The translations under genes and the position numbers were made by a program. Shown in pieces: positions 1 to 7,265 of a stretch of DNA of 24,837 nt. Each line of letters opens with the position of its first letter. Positions within the stretch are counted from its first letter, which is position 1. The stretch is from IMG/VR virus record IMGVR_UViG_3300021197_000416, positions 1-24,837 of that record; one strand, given 5' to 3'. Origin of the DNA: a virus. The notes under the pieces are model-generated. The model searched no databases, was not told where the DNA came from, and saw only the letters and a program-made list of their open reading frames with translations.

Positions 1-158
1 TCCTCACGCCACCGGCAGCTTCAGCAGCAAATCTACCAAAGGCTGATGCTTACAACATGTCGAAGAAACGTCGTGAAAATTCTACGCCTGTCCGTTCAAC
101 ATTGCAGATCCCTCTGACGTCAGGTAGAGGCGGAAGCGGTGTGAATACAAACCGCTAA
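1..158 (+). CDS. Partial: C-terminal end of a gp7.3-like tail/virion assembly protein
   Basis: An open frame runs in from the left edge (first whole codon at 3) and stops at the TAA at 156-158, which shares its last base with the portal ATG. The 51 visible residues begin Ala/Pro-rich, then carry a basic patch (SKKRRE) and end in a Gly/Ser/Asn-rich tail (TSGRGGSGVNTNR). T7 gp7.3, the gene directly before the T7 portal, also has a basic patch followed by a short hydrophobic stretch and an SSGGGINI-type end. T7 gp7.3 is a small virion protein needed for adsorption-competent particles and leaves the particle on infection. Position and tail style support the same role here, but the N-terminal part lies outside the window and a 51-residue low-complexity match is weak. 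It could be an unrelated small protein. Confidence 0.55.
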   Translation, partial: LTPPAASAANLPKADAYNMSKKRRENSTPVRSTLQIPLTSGRGGSGVNTNR

Positions 159-1702
159 TGGCAAACTACGAAAGCTGCTCGGCTCGCTACGAAGCCCTTC
201 GCAGAAAGCGCGATCCGTTCCTTCGCCGCGCTCGCGAATGTGCTGAACTAACGATCCCGTCGCTCATGCCACCCGAAGGCCATTCCGACGCCACCCTTTT
301 ACCTGAGCCGTTTCAAGGTCTCGGCGCACGGGCTGTCGTCAGTTTGGCGTCAAGGTTGATGGTGGCAATGTACCCACCAGGCAAACCATCGTTTCGGTTA
401 GACATACCGCCAGAAGTTCGTATCCAACAAGGATCGATGGATATCGAGACCGACGTCGAGCAAGGTCTGATACTTTCGGAAAAACTGATCCAATCAGAGA
501 TTGAACGAAAAGAGTGGCGACCAGTCACTAACTTGGTGCTTCAGTACCTAATCGTAACCGGCAATGCGCTTGAGGTTATGCAGCCGGACAACACCATGCG
601 TGTCTTCCGTCTGGATCAGTACGTCGTCAGCCGCGATATGCAAGGCCAAGTTCGAGAGATCATCACTGAAGAGCATATGGCTCCTGAGAGCCTGCCGGAC
701 AACATTAAGCCGATGGTGTCGGCTGAAGACTACAGCGGTGATCGTGTTCAAATACTGACACACATTCAACGTGAGCAAGACGGAACTTACAGCGGATACC
801 AGGAGGTAAACCAAAAGAAAGTTCCTGGTTCTGATGGCACTTATGACCGCCTACCGTACAACGCTCTGACTTGGACCAACGTCATCGGCGAGGACTATGG
901 GCGCGGAAAGGTCGAAGAGCATCTGCCTGACTTCCGTGCCGTCGATTCACTGTCAAAGGCTATGCTGGACGGTGCGGCAATGGCGTCTCGAAACGTCACG
1001 ATGATCCGGCCAAATGCTGCTGGTGGTCTAAACCTTCGGCGACGGCTGGCCCGTGCCAACAACGGTGACATCATCGTCGGTAATCCTGAAGACATCGCTA
1101 TGCTTCAATACCAGAACCAAGGTGGTCTCCAGCTGACGGCACAAGAACTTGACCGGCAGTCCCGCGAGCTAGGTCTAGCGTTTCTATTAGGCTCCGCTGG
1201 TATCCGAGACTCCGAACGCACGACCGCCTACGAGATCCAACGCAATCAAGAGGAACTCGAAGGTGCTTTGGGCGGTGTCTATTCGCAGCTGAACCAGACC
1301 ATGCAGTTCCAACGTCTCAGTCGTTTAGTTGTTCAAATGCGTGAGAACGAGCAGCTGCCTCAGTGGCCCGACGGCATGGTCGAGCCAACCATTCTGACAG
1401 GTCTCGAAGCGTTAGGTCGTGAGGCTGATGTCAGCCGAGTGCAGGCCGCGCTCCAGTTCCTGCAAGGAATGCCGCCGGAAGTTCTCGGCTACGTCAAGTG
1501 GAACGAGCTGCTCGGCAAAGCGTTCTACGGATTGAACTTGCCTGACGCTGTCCGCACTGAACAAGAAATGCAAGAGCAGCAGCAACAGCAGCAAATGATG
1601 CAAGCTGGTGGTCAAGCGATGGCTGCTGGTGGTCAGGAAATGGCAACTCAGGCCGCACAACAAATGATGGCGGCGGCTCAACAACAACCAACCGAAGGAT
1701 AA
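158..1702 (+). CDS. Head-tail connector / portal protein (T7 gp8-like)
   Basis: Forms the dodecameric ring at the unique vertex of the procapsid through which DNA is packaged and ejected, and on which the tail is built. The 514 residues are close to T7 gp8 (536). Family landmarks appear in order: an N-terminal YE-x-R segment followed by CAELTIPSLMPP, then GLGARAVVSLASRLMVAMYPP near residue 55, YVVSRD near 150, the SDGTY loop, EDYGRGKVEEHLPDFRAVDSL around 245-265, the NGDIIVG/PEDI segment, and GLEALGR near 420. The last 50 residues are Gln/Met/Ala-rich with a run of six or more Gln, a low-complexity tail that T7 portals also have in milder form. The start ATG overlaps the upstream stop by one base (TAATG), so translation is probably coupled; no strong Shine-Dalgarno is visible. 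Confidence 0.97.
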   Translation: MANYESCSARYEALRRKRDPFLRRARECAELTIPSLMPPEGHSDATLLPEPFQGLGARAVVSLASRLMVAMYPPGKPSFRLDIPPEVRIQQGSMDIETDVEQGLILSEKLIQSEIERKEWRPVTNLVLQYLIVTGNALEVMQPDNTMRVFRLDQYVVSRDMQGQVREIITEEHMAPESLPDNIKPMVSAEDYSGDRVQILTHIQREQDGTYSGYQEVNQKKVPGSDGTYDRLPYNALTWTNVIGEDYGRGKVEEHLPDFRAVDSLSKAMLDGAAMASRNVTMIRPNAAGGLNLRRRLARANNGDIIVGNPEDIAMLQYQNQGGLQLTAQELDRQSRELGLAFLLGSAGIRDSERTTAYEIQRNQEELEGALGGVYSQLNQTMQFQRLSRLVVQMRENEQLPQWPDGMVEPTILTGLEALGREADVSRVQAALQFLQGMPPEVLGYVKWNELLGKAFYGLNLPDAVRTEQEMQEQQQQQQMMQAGGQAMAAGGQEMATQAAQQMMAAAQQQPTEG

Positions 1703-1708
1703 ACATTT

Positions 1709-2524
1709 ATGGCTCTTGAAGCCGAACAGGAAATCATCCCAGGCAGCGATGAATACAATCAGCAGATGGCTGATCGTTTCAACAATCCAGTGGACCCAGA
1801 AGAAGACGAAAGTCCGCAAGTCGCAGGACTGCCAAAAGGCGGTCAGGAAAAGTTTTACAACGCTGAAACAGGACTTTACGACTGGGAATCCCATGCGCGA
1901 GAACTTGAATATAACGCATCAGGTCGTCGTAAACCTGAAGCGGAAAACGAAGATCAACCGGAACTCAAGCAACCGCAAATCGAGCAGCCTGAAGCCGAAC
2001 AGGTCAACAGCATCGTCAACGCAGCCGGATTGGATGAAACCGCACTTCAAGAGAAAATTAGATCCAACGGTGATCTAAGTGAAGACGACTATGCAGCGCT
2101 TGCGAAGGTCGGTGTGCCGGAAGGTTTAGCTCGGACGTATGTCGAAAACCTGACGTTCCGTATGCAGGCCGAACGAGCCAGTGCGTATGAGTACGCGGGT
2201 GGCGAAGAGAACTGGCAGAAGATGTCTGCTTGGGCTTTGGAAAATATGACCGAGACTGAAGTCAACGGTCTCAACAATATGCTCGACGGTCCCGATTGGA
2301 AGCTCGCCATGGACGCCATGAAGGCGCGGATGGGACCGACGTTGGTCGAGACAGAACCACAGTTTCTCAAAGGCGAGCCGGTTCGTGGGTCTTCATTTGG
2401 GTATCGTTCAAAGAACGAGATGAAGGCCGATATGGCGCGTCAGGAATATCAAGATTCACCGGCATTCCGTCAGCAGGTCATGCAGAAAATGCAAGCAGCG
2501 ACTTGGGATCTCGATGACGTTTAG
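1709..2524 (+). CDS. Capsid assembly scaffolding protein (T7 gp9-like)
   Basis: Scaffold that directs assembly of the major capsid protein around the portal and leaves before or during DNA packaging. The 271-residue protein is acidic and largely disordered in its first 100 residues (many E, Q, P). The family core follows: DYAALAKVGVPEGLARTYVE near 130-150, AYEYAGGEENWQKMSAWA near 160-175 and TETEVNGLNNML near 182-193. The C-terminal helical part contains YRSKNEMKADMARQEY and SPAFRQQVMQKM, typical of the capsid-binding end of T7 gp9. It starts six bases after the portal stop and is followed by a strong terminator. It ends in an amber TAG; the same frame stays open for a further 53 codons to the TAA at 2684-2686 (see findings). 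Confidence 0.93.
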   Translation: MALEAEQEIIPGSDEYNQQMADRFNNPVDPEEDESPQVAGLPKGGQEKFYNAETGLYDWESHARELEYNASGRRKPEAENEDQPELKQPQIEQPEAEQVNSIVNAAGLDETALQEKIRSNGDLSEDDYAALAKVGVPEGLARTYVENLTFRMQAERASAYEYAGGEENWQKMSAWALENMTETEVNGLNNMLDGPDWKLAMDAMKARMGPTLVETEPQFLKGEPVRGSSFGYRSKNEMKADMARQEYQDSPAFRQQVMQKMQAATWDLDDV

Positions 2525-2530
2525 TTTCCC

Positions 2531-2556
2531 CTAACCGTTTTCCTCCCTGCGGTTAG
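2531..2556 (+). other. Small hairpin just upstream of the scaffold terminator
   Basis: A perfect 7-bp stem, CTAACCG (2531-2537) with CGGTTAG (2550-2556), around a 12-base pyrimidine-rich loop. No U tract follows, so it is not a terminator by itself. It lies between the scaffold stop and the main terminator hairpin and could protect an mRNA 3' end or be a processing site. The function is inferred only. Confidence 0.4.
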
Positions 2557-2563
2557 TAACTTG

Positions 2564-2600
2564 CAGAGACGGTTGTTCAATCAGCCGTCTCTGTTTTTTT
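2564..2600 (+). terminator. Strong rho-independent terminator between scaffold and capsid genes
   Basis: CAGAGACGG at 2564-2572 pairs perfectly with CCGTCTCTG at 2585-2593. A G-U pair and two more pairs extend the stem to 12 bp around a 6-base loop, and seven Ts follow directly (2594-2600). In T7 the main late terminator lies after the capsid gene; here there is also one before it. Some polymerases must read through for expression of later genes unless the capsid gene has its own promoter. Confidence 0.9.
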
Positions 2601-2707
2601 CGACAAGGCTTCTGCCGCTGAAACCAAGCAAAGACCCGGATAAGTCCGATAATCTGAGTGAGATCAAACGGCGCATTGAAAATTAAACCTGAAATTGGAG
2701 AAAACTT
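2601..2707 (+). promoter_or_regulatory. Capsid leader: inferred promoter region plus Shine-Dalgarno
   Basis: This 107-base stretch separates the upstream terminator from the capsid ATG. Because a strong terminator precedes it, a promoter for the capsid transcript is expected here, presumably one read by the phage's own RNA polymerase. I cannot identify that promoter from one copy: there is no T7 consensus, and the only sigma70-like element is GATAAT at 2648-2653 without a matching -35 box. The ribosome binding site is clear: GGAG at 2697-2700, seven bases before the ATG at 2708. Part of the stretch is also open in frame with the scaffold gene. Confidence 0.4.
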
Positions 2708-3700
2708 ATGGCGTTAGGTGACGCTTCAAGTCCAGTACGGTTTGGTAAAGGCGCATCGTCCCCAGTCGATAATCGTGAGCTGTTCCTCTCGATTGCCGGT
2801 GGAGAAATCTTGACCGCGTTTGATTCCGCTACCGTAACTTTGGACAAACACTTCGTTAAAGCCGTTCCCGGCGGTGCGAAAAGTTATCGCTTCCCGAAAA
2901 CCTGGAAGGCCGCTGCGGAGTATCATGTTCCCGGCACTGAACTGCTTGGGAATGACCTTTCGACATCGGAACAGGTCATCACAGTGGATGATATCCTGGT
3001 CTCGCATTACGCAATCGCGGACCTTGATCGCATTCTCTCTCACTTCGATATGCGTTCCGTAATCACGAAAGAAATGGGTCGTGCACTTGCCAAAGTGTTC
3101 GATCAAAACGTGTTCCGTCAGCTTATCCTTGCGGCTAACACAGCGGCTGCTTCGCCGTTCCCCGGCGGCACTGTAACGACCGACACCGGCCTTGCGGCCT
3201 CTGGCGGCGTCTATAGTGGCATCGAGTACATCGAAGCTATCCGCACCGCAAACATTGGGTTGTTCAACAAAGACGTTCCAGAAGACATGCCGCGCTATGC
3301 AGCAGTCAGCGTCGAGGTCTTTGATGCAATCAAATATGCGAAAGACAGCTCGAACAACTACCTCGTACTGAACCGCGACTTCGGTCACGGCGGTGCTGGT
3401 GGTGTCGACGCTCGTTCTGAAACGATGAATATCGACGGTGTGACTATCGTGAAGAGCCGGAACATTCCGACGACTAACGAGACGTCTACAGCGACGGTGT
3501 TCTCGAAGTACCGCGCTAACTACAGCAATACCGCTGTGGTCATGTGGTGTCCGCAAGCGGTCGCTACCGTGAAAATGCTTGATATCTCGCTCGAAACTGA
3601 GCGCGACGTCCGGCGACTTGAAGATTTCATGGTCTCGAAAATGTTCGTGGGCCACGGCGTTCTTCGTCCAGAAATGGCTGTTGTGCTGAAGTCCGCATAA
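2708..3700 (+). CDS. Major capsid protein (T7 gp10A-like)
   Basis: HK97-fold shell protein of the icosahedral head. The 330-residue length is close to T7 gp10A (345). Family landmarks: ELFLSIAGGEILTAFDSATVTLDKHFVKAV at the start, the E-loop region rich in FPKTW/AEYHVPGTEL, ITVDDILVSHYAIADLDRILSHFDMRSVITKEMG around 97-130, and the C-terminal MLDISLETERDVRRLEDFMVSKMFVGHGVLRPE, which corresponds to the LRDLALERARRANFQADQIIAKYAMGHGGLRPE end of T7. Translation starts at the ATG with GGAG seven bases upstream. The gene is flanked by terminators at 2564-2600 and 3714-3752 and so is probably transcribed largely as its own unit at high level. No extended 3' frame for a T7 10B-type frameshift product is apparent. 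Confidence 0.97.
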   Translation: MALGDASSPVRFGKGASSPVDNRELFLSIAGGEILTAFDSATVTLDKHFVKAVPGGAKSYRFPKTWKAAAEYHVPGTELLGNDLSTSEQVITVDDILVSHYAIADLDRILSHFDMRSVITKEMGRALAKVFDQNVFRQLILAANTAAASPFPGGTVTTDTGLAASGGVYSGIEYIEAIRTANIGLFNKDVPEDMPRYAAVSVEVFDAIKYAKDSSNNYLVLNRDFGHGGAGGVDARSETMNIDGVTIVKSRNIPTTNETSTATVFSKYRANYSNTAVVMWCPQAVATVKMLDISLETERDVRRLEDFMVSKMFVGHGVLRPEMAVVLKSA

Positions 3701-3713
3701 CAATCAACCAACG

Positions 3714-3752
3714 CAGAGGCCAGCCGTTCATTCGGTTGGCCTCTGTTTTTTT
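3714..3752 (+). terminator. Strong rho-independent terminator after the capsid gene
   Basis: A 13-bp stem, 3714-3726 with 3733-3745 (one G-U pair), closes a 6-base loop (TTCATT) and is followed by seven Ts at 3746-3752. The position matches the T7 T-phi late terminator after gene 10. The AAGGAG ribosome binding site of the next gene (3755-3760) begins two bases after the T tract, so the downstream genes appear to rely on polymerase read-through. Confidence 0.93.
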
Positions 3753-3765
3753 ATAAGGAGTTCAG

Positions 3766-4365
3766 ATGGGTCTATCCAAGCTCGAAGCCGTAAATATCAT
3801 TCTCGATAGCATCGGTGAGACACCAGTATCTAGCCTGGACTCTGGCCTTCCTGATGCCGAAGCAGCTGAGACGAAGCTCAACGAGATCAACAAAACCGTC
3901 CAAGCCAAAGGCTGGCACCAGAACACTGAAAAGAGCTTGAAGCTCACGCCGGACAGCAACAGCAACATTGTCGTTCCACCCAGCTATCTGCGGATAGACA
4001 CAACAGATAATTCGAAAAGCATCAATGTGACGCCGAGAACTTTCGATAACAAATCGATGCTCTACGACGTCAAAAAACAATCTTACGTTTTCACAAATGA
4101 TCTCTATTGCGACATCGTTTTGTTGCTGGACTACGAAGATCTAACGCTTGAGTTGTCGAATTACATTGCGTACCGCGCAGCTCGAAAGTTCCAGGAAGCG
4201 CAGATGCAGTCCACCACGCTCGACGGGTTCACTGTCCGAGGCGAAATGGAGGCATACGCTGCGCTGATGGATGCTGAGACTGAAAACGAAGACACCAACA
4301 TCCTGACCGACAATGAACACTGCTGGTACACGACCAATCGCAATCACCGGATGATAGGCTTCTAA
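3766..4365 (+). CDS. Tail tubular protein A (T7 gp11-like)
   Basis: Gatekeeper ring protein that attaches below the portal after packaging and carries the nozzle and fibres. The 199 residues match the T7 gp11 length (196). Visible family features: an N-terminal LEAVNIILDSIGETPVSSLD helix, then EAAETKLNEINKTVQAKGWHQNTEKS, VPPSYLRID, YDVKKQSYVF, and the helical LSNYIAYRAARKFQEAQMQS segment. AAGGAG at 3755-3760 is an excellent ribosome binding site five bases before the ATG. Its stop overlaps the next ATG by one base (TAATG at 4363-4367). It sits immediately behind the post-capsid terminator. Confidence 0.95.
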   Translation: MGLSKLEAVNIILDSIGETPVSSLDSGLPDAEAAETKLNEINKTVQAKGWHQNTEKSLKLTPDSNSNIVVPPSYLRIDTTDNSKSINVTPRTFDNKSMLYDVKKQSYVFTNDLYCDIVLLLDYEDLTLELSNYIAYRAARKFQEAQMQSTTLDGFTVRGEMEAYAALMDAETENEDTNILTDNEHCWYTTNRNHRMIGF

Positions 4366-6683
4366 TGGGTAGACTCGTCGAGCAATCGATTAAAACACTA
4401 TATCAAGGGGTATCGAGACAACCAGATTCCGTTCGACTAGCCGGACAGGTTGAAGAAGCAACAAACGTTTTAATGTCTGTCGTAACCGGTGGTTTCGAAA
4501 CGAGACCAGCAAGCCGTCACGTAGCGGAAAACACGTTCGTCACAAGTGCTGCCGATAAGCCGTGGGTCTACAGCTATGCTCGCGATACCGCCGAGAAATA
4601 CATCATTGTTGTTAAAAATGGTGATCTAAAGATCTACGATACCGATGGTGTCGAAAAGACCTGCACGTTCCCCGATGGCAAGACCTATTTAAATACGACA
4701 GACCCCAGCGTAACCTTTAGCGCCGCGACGATTGCAGACCGCACGATCATAGCGTCAAACGCTGTGGTCCCTGCTATGACAGCCAGCACGTATAGTGAAA
4801 GTCCTGCGCGCGGTTTGATTAACTGCCGGACGACAAACAGCGCTACGGCTTATTCGATCAGTATCGATGGTTCGAGCGTCTGGACCTACAGCGGCGCTGC
4901 CAAGTCCGCCACCGAAATAGCCGATAACATCGTCGCGAACATCTCGTTACCAACGGGCGTGACGATGACGCGAGATGACCTGACTTTGGTTCTATCGAAG
5001 TCGACGGCGTTCACACTGACACAGACCGGATCTGACGATACCTATGGACCCCTTGCGATCCGGCAGACAGTTCCCAAGCGGACCCACCTGCCCGCGTCTG
5101 CTCCTGATGGTTATCTCGTTAACGTTGGCGCTACTATTGACGGCAATGCGTCCGGCTACTGGTCAGTGTTTTCAACATCGACGAACACATGGACGGAAGC
5201 AGCGGACCCCGGCGCTAACAACGCATTTGCCGCCAGCACGATGCCGCATTGGCTCACTCGTCAGGCGAATGGAACCTTTGTGTTTGAAGAAGGGTCATAT
5301 GTTTCTCGTATTGCAGGCGATGCCGTTACGTCACCGGAGCCTGATTTCATCGGGTTTCCAATCAATGAAATTGTGTTCCATCGTAATCGCTTGGCCTTTG
5401 TGTCGGGCGAACACGTAACGTTCTCTCAGTCGTCAAACTACTTCACGTTCTGGTCGGACTTCAGCACAGAGGCGCTGGACAGCGATAGTTTCAGTGTGAC
5501 TGCCAGCAGCACCTCGGTAAACAAACTGACTAACGCACACGCTTTCCGCAAAGCTCTCTTCGTCTCCAGCGATAAGAACCAATTTGAAGTTAGCGGTGAG
5601 GAAGTCCTAACGCCGTCTAAGGCATCCATCGATCTGACAACGACGTATCTAGCGGAACCTAATTGCCAGCCGTTCAACCTCGGCAATACGCTTTATTTTG
5701 CAGCAAAGTCTGGAAGAGACGCTGTCGTTTATGAGTATCAATACTCCGACGACACGTTGTCGAATAAGGCAGCGGACATCACGCTACACGCTCTCGGATA
5801 TGTACCCGCACCAGTTGTCAAAATGACCGGCGATCCATCGTCCGACATGCTGTTTCTCATTAGTAACAAAGATCGCAGCCGGATCTATCTGTACCGGATG
5901 TACATCGACGGTGACAAAAAGGCTCAGAGTGCCTGGCATTGCTGGGACTACGGTGGAGCGACAACTCACGTCCATTGGATCGAAGTGATCGAAGGTGATC
6001 TCTACATGCTGATCACCCGTGGATCGAAGACCTTCTTGGAACGTTCAGTCCTGCGATACGAAACGTCTGATGAAAAACACCCGTATCAAGTCGCTCTCGA
6101 CCAGCAGACAAACGTCACCGGCAGCTACAACGCTGGCACCAACTTAACCACGTGGACCACTCCGTATCCTCATGGGTCAGCGGCAACTGTTGTTCTGTCG
6201 ACCGACTTTGCTGTTGGTCAACAAGGCGAGCGTCTAACGGTCAGTTATCCAACGACCACGACGATCACAGCAACAGGTGACTACAGTGCCGGTGCGTCGA
6301 TCATTGGAGTTCCGTTTGATCAAACGGTTCAGTTGTCAAAGATTTATGTGCGAGAAGCTGCGAACCAGGCCGAAACGATTACGACAGGTCGCTACCAGCT
6401 TCGCCGGATTCAAGTGAACTACCAGAACACCGGTAACTTCAACGTGAACGTGACGCCACGCTTCCGAGATCCAATGTCCTTCAACTTCAGCGGTCGCATC
6501 ATTGGAGCCGGTGAAAACCTGGTTGGTACAACAGCGATCTCTGGTGTGGGTACGTTCAAAATCCCAGTTCAAACAGACGCAGCGACAGCTGTAATTGAAA
6601 TCAAAAACAGCACGGAGAAACCAATGACGATCACGTCTATCGATTTCGTTGGTTTCTTCAACGAATTGTCGAGGGCTGAATAA
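4365..6683 (+). CDS. Tail tubular protein B / nozzle (T7 gp12-like)
   Basis: Forms the hexameric nozzle of the short tail. The 772 residues compare with 794 in T7. The N-terminal signature SIKTLYQGVSRQPDSVRLAGQVEEATNVL (residues 8-36) is the hallmark of this family. Next come FETRPASRHV and the beta-rich body, including DFIGFPINEIVFHRNRLAFVSGE near 340, LFVSSDKNQFEVSG near 395 and HWIEVIEGDLYMLITRG near 540. The C-terminal beta region ends in TITSIDFVGFFNELSRAE. It overlaps the gp11-like stop by one base and is followed two bases later by the gp14-like ATG. Confidence 0.97.
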   Translation: MGRLVEQSIKTLYQGVSRQPDSVRLAGQVEEATNVLMSVVTGGFETRPASRHVAENTFVTSAADKPWVYSYARDTAEKYIIVVKNGDLKIYDTDGVEKTCTFPDGKTYLNTTDPSVTFSAATIADRTIIASNAVVPAMTASTYSESPARGLINCRTTNSATAYSISIDGSSVWTYSGAAKSATEIADNIVANISLPTGVTMTRDDLTLVLSKSTAFTLTQTGSDDTYGPLAIRQTVPKRTHLPASAPDGYLVNVGATIDGNASGYWSVFSTSTNTWTEAADPGANNAFAASTMPHWLTRQANGTFVFEEGSYVSRIAGDAVTSPEPDFIGFPINEIVFHRNRLAFVSGEHVTFSQSSNYFTFWSDFSTEALDSDSFSVTASSTSVNKLTNAHAFRKALFVSSDKNQFEVSGEEVLTPSKASIDLTTTYLAEPNCQPFNLGNTLYFAAKSGRDAVVYEYQYSDDTLSNKAADITLHALGYVPAPVVKMTGDPSSDMLFLISNKDRSRIYLYRMYIDGDKKAQSAWHCWDYGGATTHVHWIEVIEGDLYMLITRGSKTFLERSVLRYETSDEKHPYQVALDQQTNVTGSYNAGTNLTTWTTPYPHGSAATVVLSTDFAVGQQGERLTVSYPTTTTITATGDYSAGASIIGVPFDQTVQLSKIYVREAANQAETITTGRYQLRRIQVNYQNTGNFNVNVTPRFRDPMSFNFSGRIIGAGENLVGTTAISGVGTFKIPVQTDAATAVIEIKNSTEKPMTITSIDFVGFFNELSRAE

Positions 6684-6684
6684 A

Positions 6685-7254
6685 ATGTGTGGACCCATTG
6701 CAAGCATCGGCTTGGCAATCGCATCGTCGGCAGCAAATTTCGCGATGGCAAGCAGCCAAGCCGCGCAGCAAGAAAAGATAGCAAACGCACAGGCACAAGA
6801 AGCCTATCGAGCAGCCAACGAACGTGTTCTTGCGGAGTACGCTGAAGCTAACCGACAAATTAGTGAAGCGCAGCAAAAAGAAATTGAAGACGCATCTGAC
6901 CTGATCTCCCAAGCACGTAACGATCTTGCGGTACTAACAGTCGCCGATAATGGCGCTCTGTCGGATAGCGCTCTCGGAAACATATACGGCGCAGCCTACT
7001 ACGATCACTCTTCCGATCTACAGCGTCTCGACGAGAACACTGACAAGCAGATCGCGTCTATCGAGTCCAACAAAGGAGCTGCACAGCAGAACTATTTGAA
7101 CTCCGTTAATGCTGCCAAAAATCAGACACAGAACGTCTTGATGCAGACAAATGCAAACCGCAACTCAGCAATGCTGCAAATCGGAACGTCAGTCGCCAGT
7201 GCCGGTACGAGCGCCTACAGGCACCAAGAAACGATTAAAGCGTTAAAGGCGTAA
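6685..7254 (+). CDS. Internal virion protein (T7 gp14-like)
   Basis: Core protein thought to be ejected first and to form the outer-membrane part of the DNA translocation channel. I chose the ATG at 6685, giving 189 residues, rather than an upstream in-frame ATG at 6649 inside the previous gene: 6685 has GAGGG about a dozen bases upstream and gives MCGPIASIGLAIASSAANF, matching the MCW...-plus-hydrophobic-helix start of T7 gp14 (196 residues). After the N-terminal hydrophobic segment (residues 4-24) the protein is Ala/Gln-rich and helical, with many short coiled-coil stretches and a Gly/Ala-containing end. It sits directly between the nozzle gene and the gp15-like gene, as in T7. Confidence 0.88.
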   Translation: MCGPIASIGLAIASSAANFAMASSQAAQQEKIANAQAQEAYRAANERVLAEYAEANRQISEAQQKEIEDASDLISQARNDLAVLTVADNGALSDSALGNIYGAAYYDHSSDLQRLDENTDKQIASIESNKGAAQQNYLNSVNAAKNQTQNVLMQTNANRNSAMLQIGTSVASAGTSAYRHQETIKALKA

Positions 7255-7265
7255 GGGGTCGAAAA

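Noticed and set aside
1412-1894. A 160-codon minus-strand frame over the portal 3' end and scaffold start.
   Set aside because: Leu-rich runs simply mirror the Gln codon runs of the portal tail; antisense to two well-supported genes.
2531-2556. The CTAACCG/CGGTTAG hairpin as a second terminator.
   Set aside because: No T tract follows; only the 2564-2600 hairpin meets the criteria.
2648-2653. GATAAT as a sigma70 -10 box for the capsid gene.
   Set aside because: No -35-like hexamer at a proper distance, and a T7-like phage would use its own polymerase for late genes; kept only as a note in the leader entry.
2726-3703. A 325-codon open frame on the minus strand covering the whole capsid gene.
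   Set aside because: It is an exact antisense shadow of a highly expressed, codon-biased gene; the product is Cys/His/Arg-rich with no recognisable domain, and it has no convincing ribosome binding site.
3690-3765. A T7-style 10A/10B frameshift extension of the capsid protein.
   Set aside because: The terminator stem begins 14 bases after the stop and I see no slippery site followed by a useful extended frame.
5044-5418. A 124-codon plus-strand frame within the nozzle gene.
   Set aside because: Lies wholly in another frame of a strongly conserved gene; composition rich in Arg, Pro and Leu, typical of a shifted frame.
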